Positions 18,900-28,148 of a DNA stretch of 64,000 bases are shown here, in pieces. The DNA lies in the NCBI GenBank assembly GCA_020635715.1, contig JACJZG010000004.1:139148-203147 (forward strand). The letters are read 5' to 3'. Source of the stretch: Flavobacteriales bacterium. Its GTDB lineage: Bacteria; Bacteroidota; Bacteroidia; Flavobacteriales_F; PHOS-HE28. The notes under the pieces were generated by a model that did no database searches, was not told where the DNA came from, and was given only the letters and a program-made list of their open reading frames with translations. The position numbers and the translations under genes are program-made. The stretch's first letter is position 1. Each line of letters starts with the position of its first letter.

Positions 18900-19552
18900 C
18901 CGATATCGCGCTGGTGGATGACCACCATCTGATGCGTGCGGGCCTGGTGGGCATGGTGAACGAGCTGCCGGGTTACCACGTGACCATCGAAGCAGCCAAT
19001 GGCGTGGAGTTCATCGGGCAGTTGCGCGGGGCCGATCCTCCGGCGATCGCCATCGTTGACCTGAACATGCCGGTGATGGACGGCTACACCACGATCGCCT
19101 GGCTGCGGGCCAATCAGCCGGACATCCTGCCGTTGGCGCTCACCTTCGACGCCACCGAGGAGGCCATGCTGCGCGCCGTGCGCTCCGGTGCACGCGGATT
19201 CGTTCTCAAGACCGCACGGCCACAGGTGTTGCGGTCCGCACTGGACAGCCTCATGCACACCGGCTATTACTACACCGAGGAGTCGCTTGACGTGATCGCG
19301 CGTGGTTCATTGGATCGTCCGCCGACGGAACTGGAACGCGAGGAGGTGGTGGCGCGGATCACCCCCCGTGAGCTGGAGTTCCTGGTGCTGGTGTGTGATG
19401 AGGCGGAGTACACCTACCAGGAGGTCGCCGAGCGCATGGAGGTGCAGAAGCGCACGGTGGAGAACTACCGCGTCAGCCTCTTCGACAAGTTCAAGATCAG
19501 GAGCAAGACCGGCCTGGTGCTCTTCGCGATGCGCTGGGGACTGTTGAAGTGA
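18896..19552 (+). CDS. NarL/FixJ-family response regulator (cassette B)
   Basis: The 218-residue protein has a receiver with DD (8-9), phosphoacceptor Asp55 (IVDLNMPVMDG) and Lys in FVLKTA, and a C-terminal LuxR-type helix-turn-helix (ITPRELEFLVLV ... KRTVENYRVSLFDKFKIRSK). The ATG at 18896 overlaps the kinase stop, which decides the start over an earlier in-frame one. Its partner is the preceding kinase. The targets are unknown; the palindromic element at 16490 upstream of the same operon is one candidate binding site. Confidence 0.93.
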   Translation: MTDIALVDDHHLMRAGLVGMVNELPGYHVTIEAANGVEFIGQLRGADPPAIAIVDLNMPVMDGYTTIAWLRANQPDILPLALTFDATEEAMLRAVRSGARGFVLKTARPQVLRSALDSLMHTGYYYTEESLDVIARGSLDRPPTELEREEVVARITPRELEFLVLVCDEAEYTYQEVAERMEVQKRTVENYRVSLFDKFKIRSKTGLVLFAMRWGLLK

Positions 19553-19701
19553 TGTCCGGAAGGTAGGGGTGGGGGGGCGTTCCGGGGTCCTCTGCATCCA
19601 AGGCCTTGGGGCCTTGCTGCTGTGCGCTGGCACCTGGCCCGTTGTGCGCGACCGGTCCTCCTGCGGCCGTTCGACCGGCCGGTGAACCGCCCGTCACATA
19701 A

Positions 19702-19766
19702 GTTGCAGAATGCAAACAGTTGCATAATGCAACAATATATACATTTGTGCCGTTGCAAAAGGCAAC
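19702..19766 (+). promoter_or_regulatory. Promoter with three palindromic operators upstream of the marR-efflux operon
   Basis: GTTGC-N5-GCAAC occurs perfectly at 19719-19733 (GTTGCATAATGCAAC) and 19752-19766 (GTTGCAAAAGGCAAC), with an imperfect copy at 19702-19716 (GTTGCAGAATGCAAA). The promoter TTG (19720-19722), 17 bp, TACATTTG (19740-19747) overlaps the middle site and lies between it and the third. A dimer bound to any of these would block transcription, as expected for an autorepressing MarR protein. Confidence 0.75.
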
Positions 19767-19773
19767 TATTGAC

Positions 19774-20217
19774 ATGAGCACATTAACCGACGAACTCGCC
19801 CAGGCGCTGCCGACCATGTTCCGCAGCATGATCCGCCTGGTGGCCGTGGAGATGGGGAAGCATGGCAGCGAGCTGAGCATCCCCCAGTTCGGCATCCTCG
19901 ACTTCCTGCTGACCAACACGCAGGCCGTGCAGACCGACCTGGCCAACCACTTCGCCAAGGACAAGAGCGTGATGCTGCGCCAGCTGGACGACATGGAGAA
20001 GGCCGGCTGGATCGAGCGCCAGATGGACCCGAACGACCGCCGCCGCAAGAACCTGGTGGTGACCAAGGCGGGCATGGAGGTCTACCGCAAGGTGGCCAAG
20101 CTGCGCGCCAAGGTCTTCGCGCGGGTGCTGGACGATGTGGGCAAGAAGGAACTGGCGGCAGCCTTGAACGTGGTGAACATCATGAACGAACGGGCCAACA
20201 GCGGCGACGCGGCATGA
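19774..20217 (+). CDS. MarR-family transcriptional regulator, likely repressor of the efflux operon
   Basis: The 147-residue protein has the MarR winged-helix layout: a recognition-helix region with DLANHFAKDKSVMLRQLDDMEKAGWIER and the wing motif DPNDRRRKNLVVT. The ATG at 19774 was chosen because an earlier TTG would put the start inside the operators. The last gene bases overlap the tolC-like start (ATGA, 20214). It is inferred to bind the three GTTGC palindromes upstream and to release them when an efflux substrate binds, which is the usual MarR mode; the ligand is unknown. Confidence 0.92.
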   Translation: MSTLTDELAQALPTMFRSMIRLVAVEMGKHGSELSIPQFGILDFLLTNTQAVQTDLANHFAKDKSVMLRQLDDMEKAGWIERQMDPNDRRRKNLVVTKAGMEVYRKVAKLRAKVFARVLDDVGKKELAAALNVVNIMNERANSGDAA

Positions 20218-21533
20218 AACAGCTCCTGACCCTGCTCGCGGCCTCCCTGATCGGGACCGCCGGAGCCCAGCAACCCTTCACGCTCCGCCAGGCCATCGAC
20301 TACGGTCGTGCCCACAGCCCGGCCATGGCCATCGCGGACAACGACCAGCGCCGGGCCGATGCCCAGGCCCAGGAGGCCGTGGCGGGCTACCTGCCGCAGA
20401 TCAATGGCAGCGGCCAGCTGGACGACAACCTGAAGCGGCAGACGACCATCCTGCCGGCCGGCATCTTCAGCGACCAGCCCACACCGGTGCAGTTCGGCAC
20501 CCAGTTCGTGACCACCCTCAACGTGCAGGCCGAGCAGACGCTGGTGGACGTGGCGCAGCTCAATGGCATCCAGGCCAACAAGCCGAACCTGGCCATGGCC
20601 TCTATCAAGAAGCAGCAGGCCGAGGAGCAGGTGATCTATGACATCGCGAAGGCCTACGCCCAAGCGCAGAGCTACCGGGAACAGGTCAAGTTGCTCGAAG
20701 CGAACGGCAGGCAGTATGATGAGCTGGTGCGCATCCTGAAGGTGCGTCTGGAGAACGGCGTGGTGCAGCAGCTCGATGCCGACCGGGTGGAGGTGACGCA
20801 GCGCAACATCGCCTCGCAGCTGCGCGTGGCCCAGGCCAACTACGAAGTGTCCCTTGATCAGCTGAAGCGCACCATGGGCATGCCCCTGGGCGAAGCACTG
20901 GAGGTGCTGGACGCCGTGCGCACGGATGCCGCGGAAGCTCCGGGCACGACCGACTTCAGCCTGGACAAGGTGCTGGCCCACCAGTACAACCAACAGAGCG
21001 AGCTGCTCTACGGCATCGACCTGAAGCGCAAACGCAACATGTGGCTGCCCACCTTGAGCGCATACGGCCGCTATGGCGCCATGGCGCAGGGCAACGACCT
21101 GGGCCAGAGCTACGACAACTGGTACGACTACGCGGCGATCGGCCTGAAGCTGAACGTGCCGCTCTTCAGCGGGCTGCGGCGTGTGAGCCAGATCAGGCAG
21201 AGCGAGATCGCCCTGATGAACCTGCGCGAGCAGCAGCGCGATGCCGACCTGGGCTTCGAGCTGAACTACAAGAGCGCCAACACGCGCCTGCTCGCCACCA
21301 GCAACAACGCGCAGAACGACGCCGAGAACCTGGAGCTCGCCGAACGCGTCTTCGCCAACACGAACCTGCAGTACCAGCAGGGGCTCGCCTCGCTGAGCGA
21401 CCTCCTGAACGCGGACTACCAGTTGCAGGTGGCGCGCAACAACTGGACGACATCCGTCCTCAACCGCTCCATCGCGGTGCTCGATCTCGAGCGCTCCAAG
21501 GGCGGCCTCCTGAACTACGCGAACACCCTCTGA
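20214..21533 (+). CDS. TolC-family outer membrane efflux protein
   Basis: The 439-residue protein begins with a signal peptide (MKQLLTLLAASLIGTAGAQQ) and 'FTLRQAIDYGRAHSPAM', the usual TolC start. Two long helical repeats follow (QAEEQVIYDIAKAYAQ...; NLELAERVFANTNLQYQQGLASLSDLLNA), typical of the periplasmic tunnel. It forms the outer membrane channel of a tripartite pump with the adaptor and RND permease encoded downstream. It is translationally coupled to the MarR gene. Confidence 0.95.
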   Translation: MKQLLTLLAASLIGTAGAQQPFTLRQAIDYGRAHSPAMAIADNDQRRADAQAQEAVAGYLPQINGSGQLDDNLKRQTTILPAGIFSDQPTPVQFGTQFVTTLNVQAEQTLVDVAQLNGIQANKPNLAMASIKKQQAEEQVIYDIAKAYAQAQSYREQVKLLEANGRQYDELVRILKVRLENGVVQQLDADRVEVTQRNIASQLRVAQANYEVSLDQLKRTMGMPLGEALEVLDAVRTDAAEAPGTTDFSLDKVLAHQYNQQSELLYGIDLKRKRNMWLPTLSAYGRYGAMAQGNDLGQSYDNWYDYAAIGLKLNVPLFSGLRRVSQIRQSEIALMNLREQQRDADLGFELNYKSANTRLLATSNNAQNDAENLELAERVFANTNLQYQQGLASLSDLLNADYQLQVARNNWTTSVLNRSIAVLDLERSKGGLLNYANTL

Positions 21534-21566
21534 TCACCGAACCATCCGCCCAAGGCGAACACGACG

Positions 21567-22646
21567 ATGAAACGCAAATGGATACTACCGCTGGTGCTCC
21601 TCGCACTGGCATTGATCATCGGCCTGCGACTGGCCGCGAACAAGAAGAAGCTCGACGCCGCCAAGGAGCCGGTGGACCGCAGCGCCTTCGCCATCCCGGT
21701 GAACACCGTCATGGCGGCGCGTGGCCCGGTGGAGGGCGTCTTCACCGTACCCGGAACGCTGGAGCCTTATGAGAAGGCGCGCGTGATGGTGCAGGCGCAG
21801 GGCAAGCTCGCCACCCTCCATGTGGATCTCGGTTCGCGTGTGAGCAAGGGTCAGACGCTGGGCAGCCTGGATGTGGCGCAGAAGCAGCTGGACCTCCAGG
21901 CGGCGGAGCTGCAACTGGAGAAGCTGCGCAAGGACGACCAGCGTTACCGCGAACTGGTCGCTGGCAAGGCCACCACGGAGGCGAGCTATGACGATGTGCA
22001 CTACCAGTTCGAGAGCGCGAAGGTGAAGGTGGACCAGATCCGCCAGCAGCTTCGCGACGCGCAGGTGATCAGCCCGGTGAATGGCACCGTGGTGGCGAAG
22101 AACGTGGAGGTGGGCGAGTACGTGAGCGCCAACACCGCGGTGGTGGAAGTGGTGGACGTGAGCCGCCTGAAGGCGAAGGTGTACGTGAGCGAGCAGGACG
22201 CCTACCGGGTGAAGGAGGGCGATGCCGTGACCGTGACCAGCGAAGTGTATCCCGGTGAGAGCTTCCAAGGCACGGTGAGCTTCGTGAGCCCGCGCGGCGA
22301 TGCGAGCCACAACTACCTGGTGGAGGTGGCGGTGAAGAACGAGAAGGCGCACGCCTTGAAGAGCGGCACCTTCATCAGCGCACGTTTCGATACCGGCGCC
22401 ACGGGCGACATGCTCGCCATCCCGAAGAGCGCATTGGGCGAAGGCATGAAGGACGCCTACGTGTACGTCGTGGTGGGCGACACCAGCGGCATGCGCGCGC
22501 AGCGTCGTCCGCTCGTGCTGGGCCGCGAGGTGGGTGAACGCGTGGAAGTGGTGCAGGGCCTGCAGCCGAACGAGGTGGTGGTGGTGAGCGGTCAGCTGAA
22601 CCTGGTGGATGGAAGCCGGGTGAGCGTGAACGCAGGCGGAAAGTGA
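21567..22646 (+). CDS. RND efflux periplasmic adaptor (membrane fusion protein)
   Basis: The 359-residue protein has an N-terminal membrane anchor (about 4-22), a barrel-sandwich lipoyl half (VMVQAQGKLATLHVDLGS), a helical hairpin (residues about 95-165), the second lipoyl half (ISPVNGTVVAKNVEVGEYV), and beta-barrel and membrane-proximal domains. It links the TolC-like channel and the RND permease. It lies 33 bp after the TolC-like gene in the same operon. Confidence 0.95.
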   Translation: MKRKWILPLVLLALALIIGLRLAANKKKLDAAKEPVDRSAFAIPVNTVMAARGPVEGVFTVPGTLEPYEKARVMVQAQGKLATLHVDLGSRVSKGQTLGSLDVAQKQLDLQAAELQLEKLRKDDQRYRELVAGKATTEASYDDVHYQFESAKVKVDQIRQQLRDAQVISPVNGTVVAKNVEVGEYVSANTAVVEVVDVSRLKAKVYVSEQDAYRVKEGDAVTVTSEVYPGESFQGTVSFVSPRGDASHNYLVEVAVKNEKAHALKSGTFISARFDTGATGDMLAIPKSALGEGMKDAYVYVVVGDTSGMRAQRRPLVLGREVGERVEVVQGLQPNEVVVVSGQLNLVDGSRVSVNAGGK

Positions 22647-22777
22647 ATGGGAGGTGGTGAATAGCGAATGGGACCGACCCGCAACGGAACAGAACATGAT
22701 GATGAATGATGGAGCGGCTTGGTAACGGGTTCCCCGGTCACCGACCCCGCTTCGCCATCCATTCGAATTGAACGACA

Positions 22778-25700
22778 ATGAGCATCACAGAAGTCGCCAT
22801 CAAACGCCCGCTGCTGATCACGGTGATCTTCGTCACCCTGATCCTCTTCGGGTTCGTGAGCTACAAGCAGCTCAACTACAACCTGCTTCCGAAGTTCGAA
22901 GCCAACGTGGTGATGGTGCAGACCACCTACCGCGGCGCTTCGCCCGAGGAGATCCAGAACACCTTGACCAAGCCCCTGGAGGATGCGGTGAGCGCGATCG
23001 AGGGCGTGGACCAGATCGCCAGCACCAGCATGGAGGGCGTCTCGGCGATCACCATCACCTTGAAGTCGGGGACCAACGTGAACAACGCCCAGCGCGATGC
23101 CGAACGCCGCATCGACCAGATCCGCGCCTCGCTGCCGGAGGATGCGGATGATCCCGTGGTGCGCCGCTTCAGTACGGACGAGATCCCCATCCTGCGCCTC
23201 AGCGTGAGCAGTCACCTTTCGCCCGGGGACCTCTACCAGTTGCTCGACGACCGCGTGGCGCCCATCATTAGCAACGTGAGCGGTGTGGGCAGCGTGACCC
23301 TCATCGGCGCGCAGCAGCGTGAGATCCAGGTGGTGATGGACAATGACAAGCTGAAGGCCTACGGGATCAGCCCCGGTCAGGTGGCCCAGGCCGTGAGCGC
23401 CAACAGCAGCACCTATCCGGCCGGCAATGTGGAGGGCGGCGACGATCGCCTCTCGATCAACCTGGATGCGCGGGCCATCACCGTGGACGACCTGCGTCGT
23501 ACCGTGGTGCGCGAGAGTGCGGATGGCTCGCGGATCCTCCTGCAGGACATCGCCGCGGTGACCGACGGCCTGAGCGAGGCCACCACCTACAACCGCATCA
23601 ACGGGCAGCCGGGCATCGGCATGCAGATCGTGAAACAGAGCGACGCCAATGCGGTGGAGGTGAGCAAGGGTGTGAAGGCGCGTCTATCGCAGCTCAAGAC
23701 CGAGCTGGCGGACACCGGCTTCGACTACAAGATCGCCATCGACCAGAGCCTCTATACGCTCAGCAGCGCCAACGCCGTGATGTTCGACCTGATGCTCGCC
23801 GTGCTCATCGTGGGCGTGGTGATGCTCGTCTTCCTGCACAGTTTGCGCAGCTCCCTCTTCGTGCTCGTGGCCCTGCCCAGCGCCATGATCCCCACGTTCA
23901 TCCTCATGTACGCGTTCGGCTTCTCGCTGAACCTGATGACCTTGATGGCGCTCTCGCTGGTGGTGGGCATCCTGGTGGATGACAGCATCGTGGTGCTGGA
24001 GAACATCTACCGCCACCTGGAGATGGGCAAGACCCGCTGGACCGCCGCGCTCGAAGGGCGGAACGAGATCGGCTTCACCGCCATGGCCATCACCTTGGTG
24101 GACGTGGTGGTCTTCCTGCCGCTCGCGCTCAGTGGCGGCATGATCGGCAACATCCTGCGCGAGTTCTCGCTCGTGGTGGTCTTCAGCACGCTCATGAGCC
24201 TGGTCGTGGCCTTCACGCTCACACCGCTCCTCGCATCGCGCTGGGGCAAGCTCGAGCACCTGACGAAGGACACGCTCTGGGGCCGCTTCAGCCTCGGCTT
24301 CGAGCGCGCGATCGACCGCCTGCAGGCGTGGTATGGGAACATGCTCGCGAAGTCCCTGCGTCGTAAACGTTGGGTGCTCATCACGGTGCTGGTGCTCATC
24401 ATCGGCTCCATCGCACTGCTGCCGGCCGGCTTCATCGGCGCCACCTTCATCCCCGACAGCGACCGCGGCGAGTTCCTGGTGCAGCTCGAGACCGCACCGC
24501 AGGCATCGCTCGCCCTGACCGATCAGCTCACCCAGGAGGCCGAGCGCATCATCCTGAAGCACCCCGAGGTGATCGACGCGTTCACGAACGTGGGCACCCA
24601 GAGCGGGCAGATGGGCGGCAGCGGTTCGGCCAACGCGAACCTCGCGGAGATCAACGTGAAGCTCGTGCCCAAGACACAACGTCCGTTCTCCTCGGTGGAG
24701 TTCGGCACCATCCTGCGCGATGAACTCGGCCAGATCCCCGGCCTGAAGACGACCGTCACGCAGACGCGCATCACCGGCAGCGCCAACACACCGATCCAGA
24801 TCGCCGTGAAGGGAACCGACATGGACAGCTTGTGGAAGGCGGCCCGCATGATCAAGGCGATCACCGCCGCTACGCCCGGCAGCGACTACGTGCAGTACAG
24901 CACCAAGAGCCCCAAGCCCGAGGTGCGCGTGCGCCTCGACCAGGACCGCATGGCGGCGATGGGCTTCACCAGCACCGACATCGGCATCGCGGTGCAGACG
25001 GCCTTCCGCGGCAACGACCGCAGCAAGTTCAAGGAGGGCGGCGATGAGTACCCGATCAACGTGCGACTTGACCAGGAGGACCGCCGCGACGTGAACAGCG
25101 TGCGCGACCTGATGGTGACCAACAGCAAGGGCGCGACCGTTCAGCTGTCGCAGCTCGCCGAGGTTTACGAGGACGTGGGCAGCAGCGTGCTGCAGCGCAC
25201 GGATCGCTTGAACAGCATCACCATCAACAGCGCGGCGGTGGGTCGCCCCAGTGGTACCATCGTGGCGGAGATCAAGCAGGCGCTCACCAAGGAACACCTG
25301 CCCGCAGGCATCTCCATCGACTACCTGGGCGATGCGAAGAACCAGGGCGATGCCTTCGGGAGCCTCGGCACGGCGTTGCTGCTCGGCATCCTGCTCGTGT
25401 ACCTGATCATGGTCGCGCTCTACGAGAACGCGCTCTATCCCTTCGTCGTCCTCTTCTCCATCCCGGTGGCCTTGGTCGGCGCGCTGCTCGGCCTCGCGCT
25501 CAGCATGCAGCCGCTGGCCATCTTCAGCATCGTGGGTGTGATCATGCTGCTGGGTCTGGTGAGCAAGAACGGCATCCTCATCGTCGACTTCGCGAACCAC
25601 CTGCGCAAGGAGGGCATGGGCCTGAGCGAAGCGCTGGTGGAAGCCGGCAAGGAACGCCTGCGTCCGATCCTGATGACCACCGTGGCGATGATCTTCGGCA

Positions 25701-25912
25701 TGATGCCCATCGCACTCGCCAGCGGCGACGGCGCCGAGGTGAAGAACGGCATGGCCTGGGTGATCATCGGCGGCCTCACCAGCTCGCTCATCCTCACGCT
25801 CTTCCTGGTGCCCACGATGTATTACATCATGACGCGCCTGATGGAGATGGTGGGCGGTAAGCGCTTCAAGCGGAAGCGGAGGAAGGTGGAGGAGCGTGTG
25901 GTGGTGGCGTGA
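22778..25912 (+). CDS. RND-family efflux permease (AcrB/HAE-1 type)
   Basis: The 1044-residue protein has the full RND layout with 12 transmembrane helices and two large periplasmic loops. The proton-relay residues are present: the Asp-Asp pair in TM4 (LVVGILVDDSIVVLENI) and Lys in TM10 (GLVSKNGILIVDFAN). It uses the proton gradient to export small molecules; the substrate cannot be told from sequence. It is the last gene of the marR operon, after a 131-bp gap with no clear terminator. It converges on the cyclase gene with only 19 bp between stops. Confidence 0.95.
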   Translation: MSITEVAIKRPLLITVIFVTLILFGFVSYKQLNYNLLPKFEANVVMVQTTYRGASPEEIQNTLTKPLEDAVSAIEGVDQIASTSMEGVSAITITLKSGTNVNNAQRDAERRIDQIRASLPEDADDPVVRRFSTDEIPILRLSVSSHLSPGDLYQLLDDRVAPIISNVSGVGSVTLIGAQQREIQVVMDNDKLKAYGISPGQVAQAVSANSSTYPAGNVEGGDDRLSINLDARAITVDDLRRTVVRESADGSRILLQDIAAVTDGLSEATTYNRINGQPGIGMQIVKQSDANAVEVSKGVKARLSQLKTELADTGFDYKIAIDQSLYTLSSANAVMFDLMLAVLIVGVVMLVFLHSLRSSLFVLVALPSAMIPTFILMYAFGFSLNLMTLMALSLVVGILVDDSIVVLENIYRHLEMGKTRWTAALEGRNEIGFTAMAITLVDVVVFLPLALSGGMIGNILREFSLVVVFSTLMSLVVAFTLTPLLASRWGKLEHLTKDTLWGRFSLGFERAIDRLQAWYGNMLAKSLRRKRWVLITVLVLIIGSIALLPAGFIGATFIPDSDRGEFLVQLETAPQASLALTDQLTQEAERIILKHPEVIDAFTNVGTQSGQMGGSGSANANLAEINVKLVPKTQRPFSSVEFGTILRDELGQIPGLKTTVTQTRITGSANTPIQIAVKGTDMDSLWKAARMIKAITAATPGSDYVQYSTKSPKPEVRVRLDQDRMAAMGFTSTDIGIAVQTAFRGNDRSKFKEGGDEYPINVRLDQEDRRDVNSVRDLMVTNSKGATVQLSQLAEVYEDVGSSVLQRTDRLNSITINSAAVGRPSGTIVAEIKQALTKEHLPAGISIDYLGDAKNQGDAFGSLGTALLLGILLVYLIMVALYENALYPFVVLFSIPVALVGALLGLALSMQPLAIFSIVGVIMLLGLVSKNGILIVDFANHLRKEGMGLSEALVEAGKERLRPILMTTVAMIFGMMPIALASGDGAEVKNGMAWVIIGGLTSSLILTLFLVPTMYYIMTRLMEMVGGKRFKRKRRKVEERVVVA

Positions 25913-25931
25913 TCTGCGCCTTATACACCGC

Positions 25932-28040
25932 TTATGCGAGTGTGACGAAGTACATCTCCAGTTCGCCTTTCCCCTTGGCGTGCACCTTGCCGCGTGGAGT
26001 GAAAGCGAAAGCGACCGATCCATCCGCCTTTTTATGTTCGTTGACAAGGTCATATGTGATGGCGCTGATGTTCACTTGCCCAGCGGCCCCCGAGCTTTCC
26101 ATGCGACTAGCGGTGTTGACCGTATCTCCCCAGATGTCGTATTGGAACTTCTTTACACCCACGATCCCGGCGATGACGGGTCCTGTGTGAATGCCAACTC
26201 GCATTTCGAACACGGGTAGTCCGAGCGCCGAGCGTTGAACCTTCCGTAGGCGCATGAACGCCTGCATCTCCAGGGCGGCTGTTACGACATCCGCTGGTGA
26301 AGTGGAACCAGGGTCCGGTAAGCCCCCGGCACACATGTATGCATCGCCGATGGTCTTGATCTTCTCGATCCCGCGCTTGTCGATGATCTTATCGAAGGCC
26401 TTGAAACAGGCATTCAGCTCTTGTACGAGCTCCTGAGCGCTCATACGTTCGCTTGCTTCCGTGAATCCTTTGAAATCCGTGAACAAGATCGTGGCCTGGT
26501 CGAAATGACGTGCTTGCGCTTCGCCCTTCTGCTTCAGCTCTTGGGCCACTTCGAAAGGAAGGATGTTCAGCAGGAGCCGTTCACTTCGGGCTTGCTCCCG
26601 TTCCACTTGGGCCTTGGCCCGTCGCGTGGTGCGAAGCCGACCCCAGAGACCGAGCGCCGCAAGGCCGACCAGGGTGCCGCTGAACAGGAGCCCATTGCGC
26701 CGCAGGCGTTCCCCAGCGAGCCGGGTCTCGGCTTGAGCGGTCATGCGTTCCTTTTCCAGTCGATGGTTAAGGCTGTCCGCCAGCAGTCGTTGTTGCATAC
26801 CGTATTGAAGCTGGAAGCGGGTGCGTTCGAGAGCGGCATCGTGTCTGCGGATGCTGTCCGCCAATTGGTCATACCGCGCACGCGAGGCATAGGCTTCCTT
26901 CCACTGGCCGAGACGGGCGCATGCCTCGGCGCGCAGCTGGTGGATGTGGATGTGCTCCTCAGCGTTCAGTCTATCGATCGGGAATTTCGCGAGGAAAGTC
27001 CGACTGGTCCGCTCGGTGGCCCCGGGATCGCCAACTCGAAGTTCGAGTCGGGCCTGCTGGACGTACCTTTCTCCGAAGTCGACCTCCTCGCCCGTGAGGT
27101 TGAGGAACCACCGCTTGACCCGTGCGATCGCATTCGGGAATTCCTCCAGCGCCTCATGATATCGTCCGAGGGAATCGAGCGCTTCAACGCGTTTCAACGG
27201 CCACGAAGCCATGCCACCTGGATCCAATGCGGCCTTCTCCGTCGCCATGTTTAAGGCGGCCTCGAAGGCTCCGCTGTGCATGAGGACCTCGAATCGTTTC
27301 TGCAGGAGCATGAAGAGCCTGAGACTGTCAGCAGGGATTGATGCGGACCGACCGATCCCCTTCTCAAGTTCCGAAAGGGCTTCGTGGAACCTGCCGGATT
27401 GGTCCAGAAGACTGGCACGGTCTGCGTTTTCATCGGTGAGCTGCTCATTCTTTGAGAAGTCAGGACGAAGGGCGATGGCACGGTCCATAGCTTCCAAGGC
27501 TTCCGGATACATGCTACGACGGGCGAAGAACCATTTCAGCGCCGAGATGGCTTCGATGAGAAGCGCAGTATCACGTGTCAGCTCGGCATTCGAGATGCTC
27601 ACTAGATGATCCTCCAAGGCCGCTTGGTAGCGCTGTAGGTATGCGTTCGTCGAGGCCCGGACAAGCATTGCATTGACCATGCCGCACCTGTTCTCATGTT
27701 CGGCGAATGCATGGACAACACTGTCGGCCAGTTCGACGCCACGGAGCATGCTGGATTGATCCTTGTAGGCTGTCACAGTCATGCTGCCCACCTGGAAGGT
27801 GGTGCCTTCATTGGCCTCTTCCACTATCACGGAAAGTAGGTGAGAGCTTCCCATGTAGGGGTCGCTCGACCCCGGGTCGTTCAATACTCTACTAACGAGG
27901 TCATCGGCCCGGCGGTCTTGGGCGATGACGATGGAGTAACAAGCGCTGGCGACCAAACCGGTCGTTATACATCGGACGACGGATACTCGGAGGAGATGAT
28001 GCATATACCTAAGGAGTGGCACTAGCACCAAGTTGCGCAT
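25932..28040 (-). CDS. TPR-containing membrane adenylate cyclase (class III)
   Basis: The ATG at 28040 gives a 702-residue protein with a signal/anchor (MRNLVLVPLLRYMHHLL ...), a TPR-like helical region of about 350 residues, a coiled coil, one transmembrane helix (LLFSGTLVGLAALGLWG), and a C-terminal cyclase catalytic domain. Catalytic features are visible: metal Asp in LFTDFKGFT and in TIGDAYM, the adenine-selecting Lys (KIKT) and Asp (YDIWGDTVN), and the Asn-Arg pair (NTASRM). The Lys/Asp pair indicates ATP rather than GTP. It is probably a surface-stress or ligand-responsive cAMP synthase, with TPRs outside and catalysis in the cytoplasm; that topology is inferred. Confidence 0.88.
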   Translation of the reverse strand: MRNLVLVPLLRYMHHLLRVSVVRCITTGLVASACYSIVIAQDRRADDLVSRVLNDPGSSDPYMGSSHLLSVIVEEANEGTTFQVGSMTVTAYKDQSSMLRGVELADSVVHAFAEHENRCGMVNAMLVRASTNAYLQRYQAALEDHLVSISNAELTRDTALLIEAISALKWFFARRSMYPEALEAMDRAIALRPDFSKNEQLTDENADRASLLDQSGRFHEALSELEKGIGRSASIPADSLRLFMLLQKRFEVLMHSGAFEAALNMATEKAALDPGGMASWPLKRVEALDSLGRYHEALEEFPNAIARVKRWFLNLTGEEVDFGERYVQQARLELRVGDPGATERTSRTFLAKFPIDRLNAEEHIHIHQLRAEACARLGQWKEAYASRARYDQLADSIRRHDAALERTRFQLQYGMQQRLLADSLNHRLEKERMTAQAETRLAGERLRRNGLLFSGTLVGLAALGLWGRLRTTRRAKAQVEREQARSERLLLNILPFEVAQELKQKGEAQARHFDQATILFTDFKGFTEASERMSAQELVQELNACFKAFDKIIDKRGIEKIKTIGDAYMCAGGLPDPGSTSPADVVTAALEMQAFMRLRKVQRSALGLPVFEMRVGIHTGPVIAGIVGVKKFQYDIWGDTVNTASRMESSGAAGQVNISAITYDLVNEHKKADGSVAFAFTPRGKVHAKGKGELEMYFVTLA

Positions 28041-28148
28041 TTCCCGTTTATCAAAGAGCGAGGTACAGACTTGAGAACGTAGTGACCAACGATCGTCATT
28101 CCCCCGGCGGCCGGGTCCGTGCGATCTTTCGGAACGAACACCACCACC

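Noticed and set aside
23684..26053. 789-codon minus-strand open frame opposite the RND permease
   Set aside because: The composition is dominated by His, Glu, Arg and Ala, typical of the complement of a GC-rich membrane-protein gene; no motif is recognisable.
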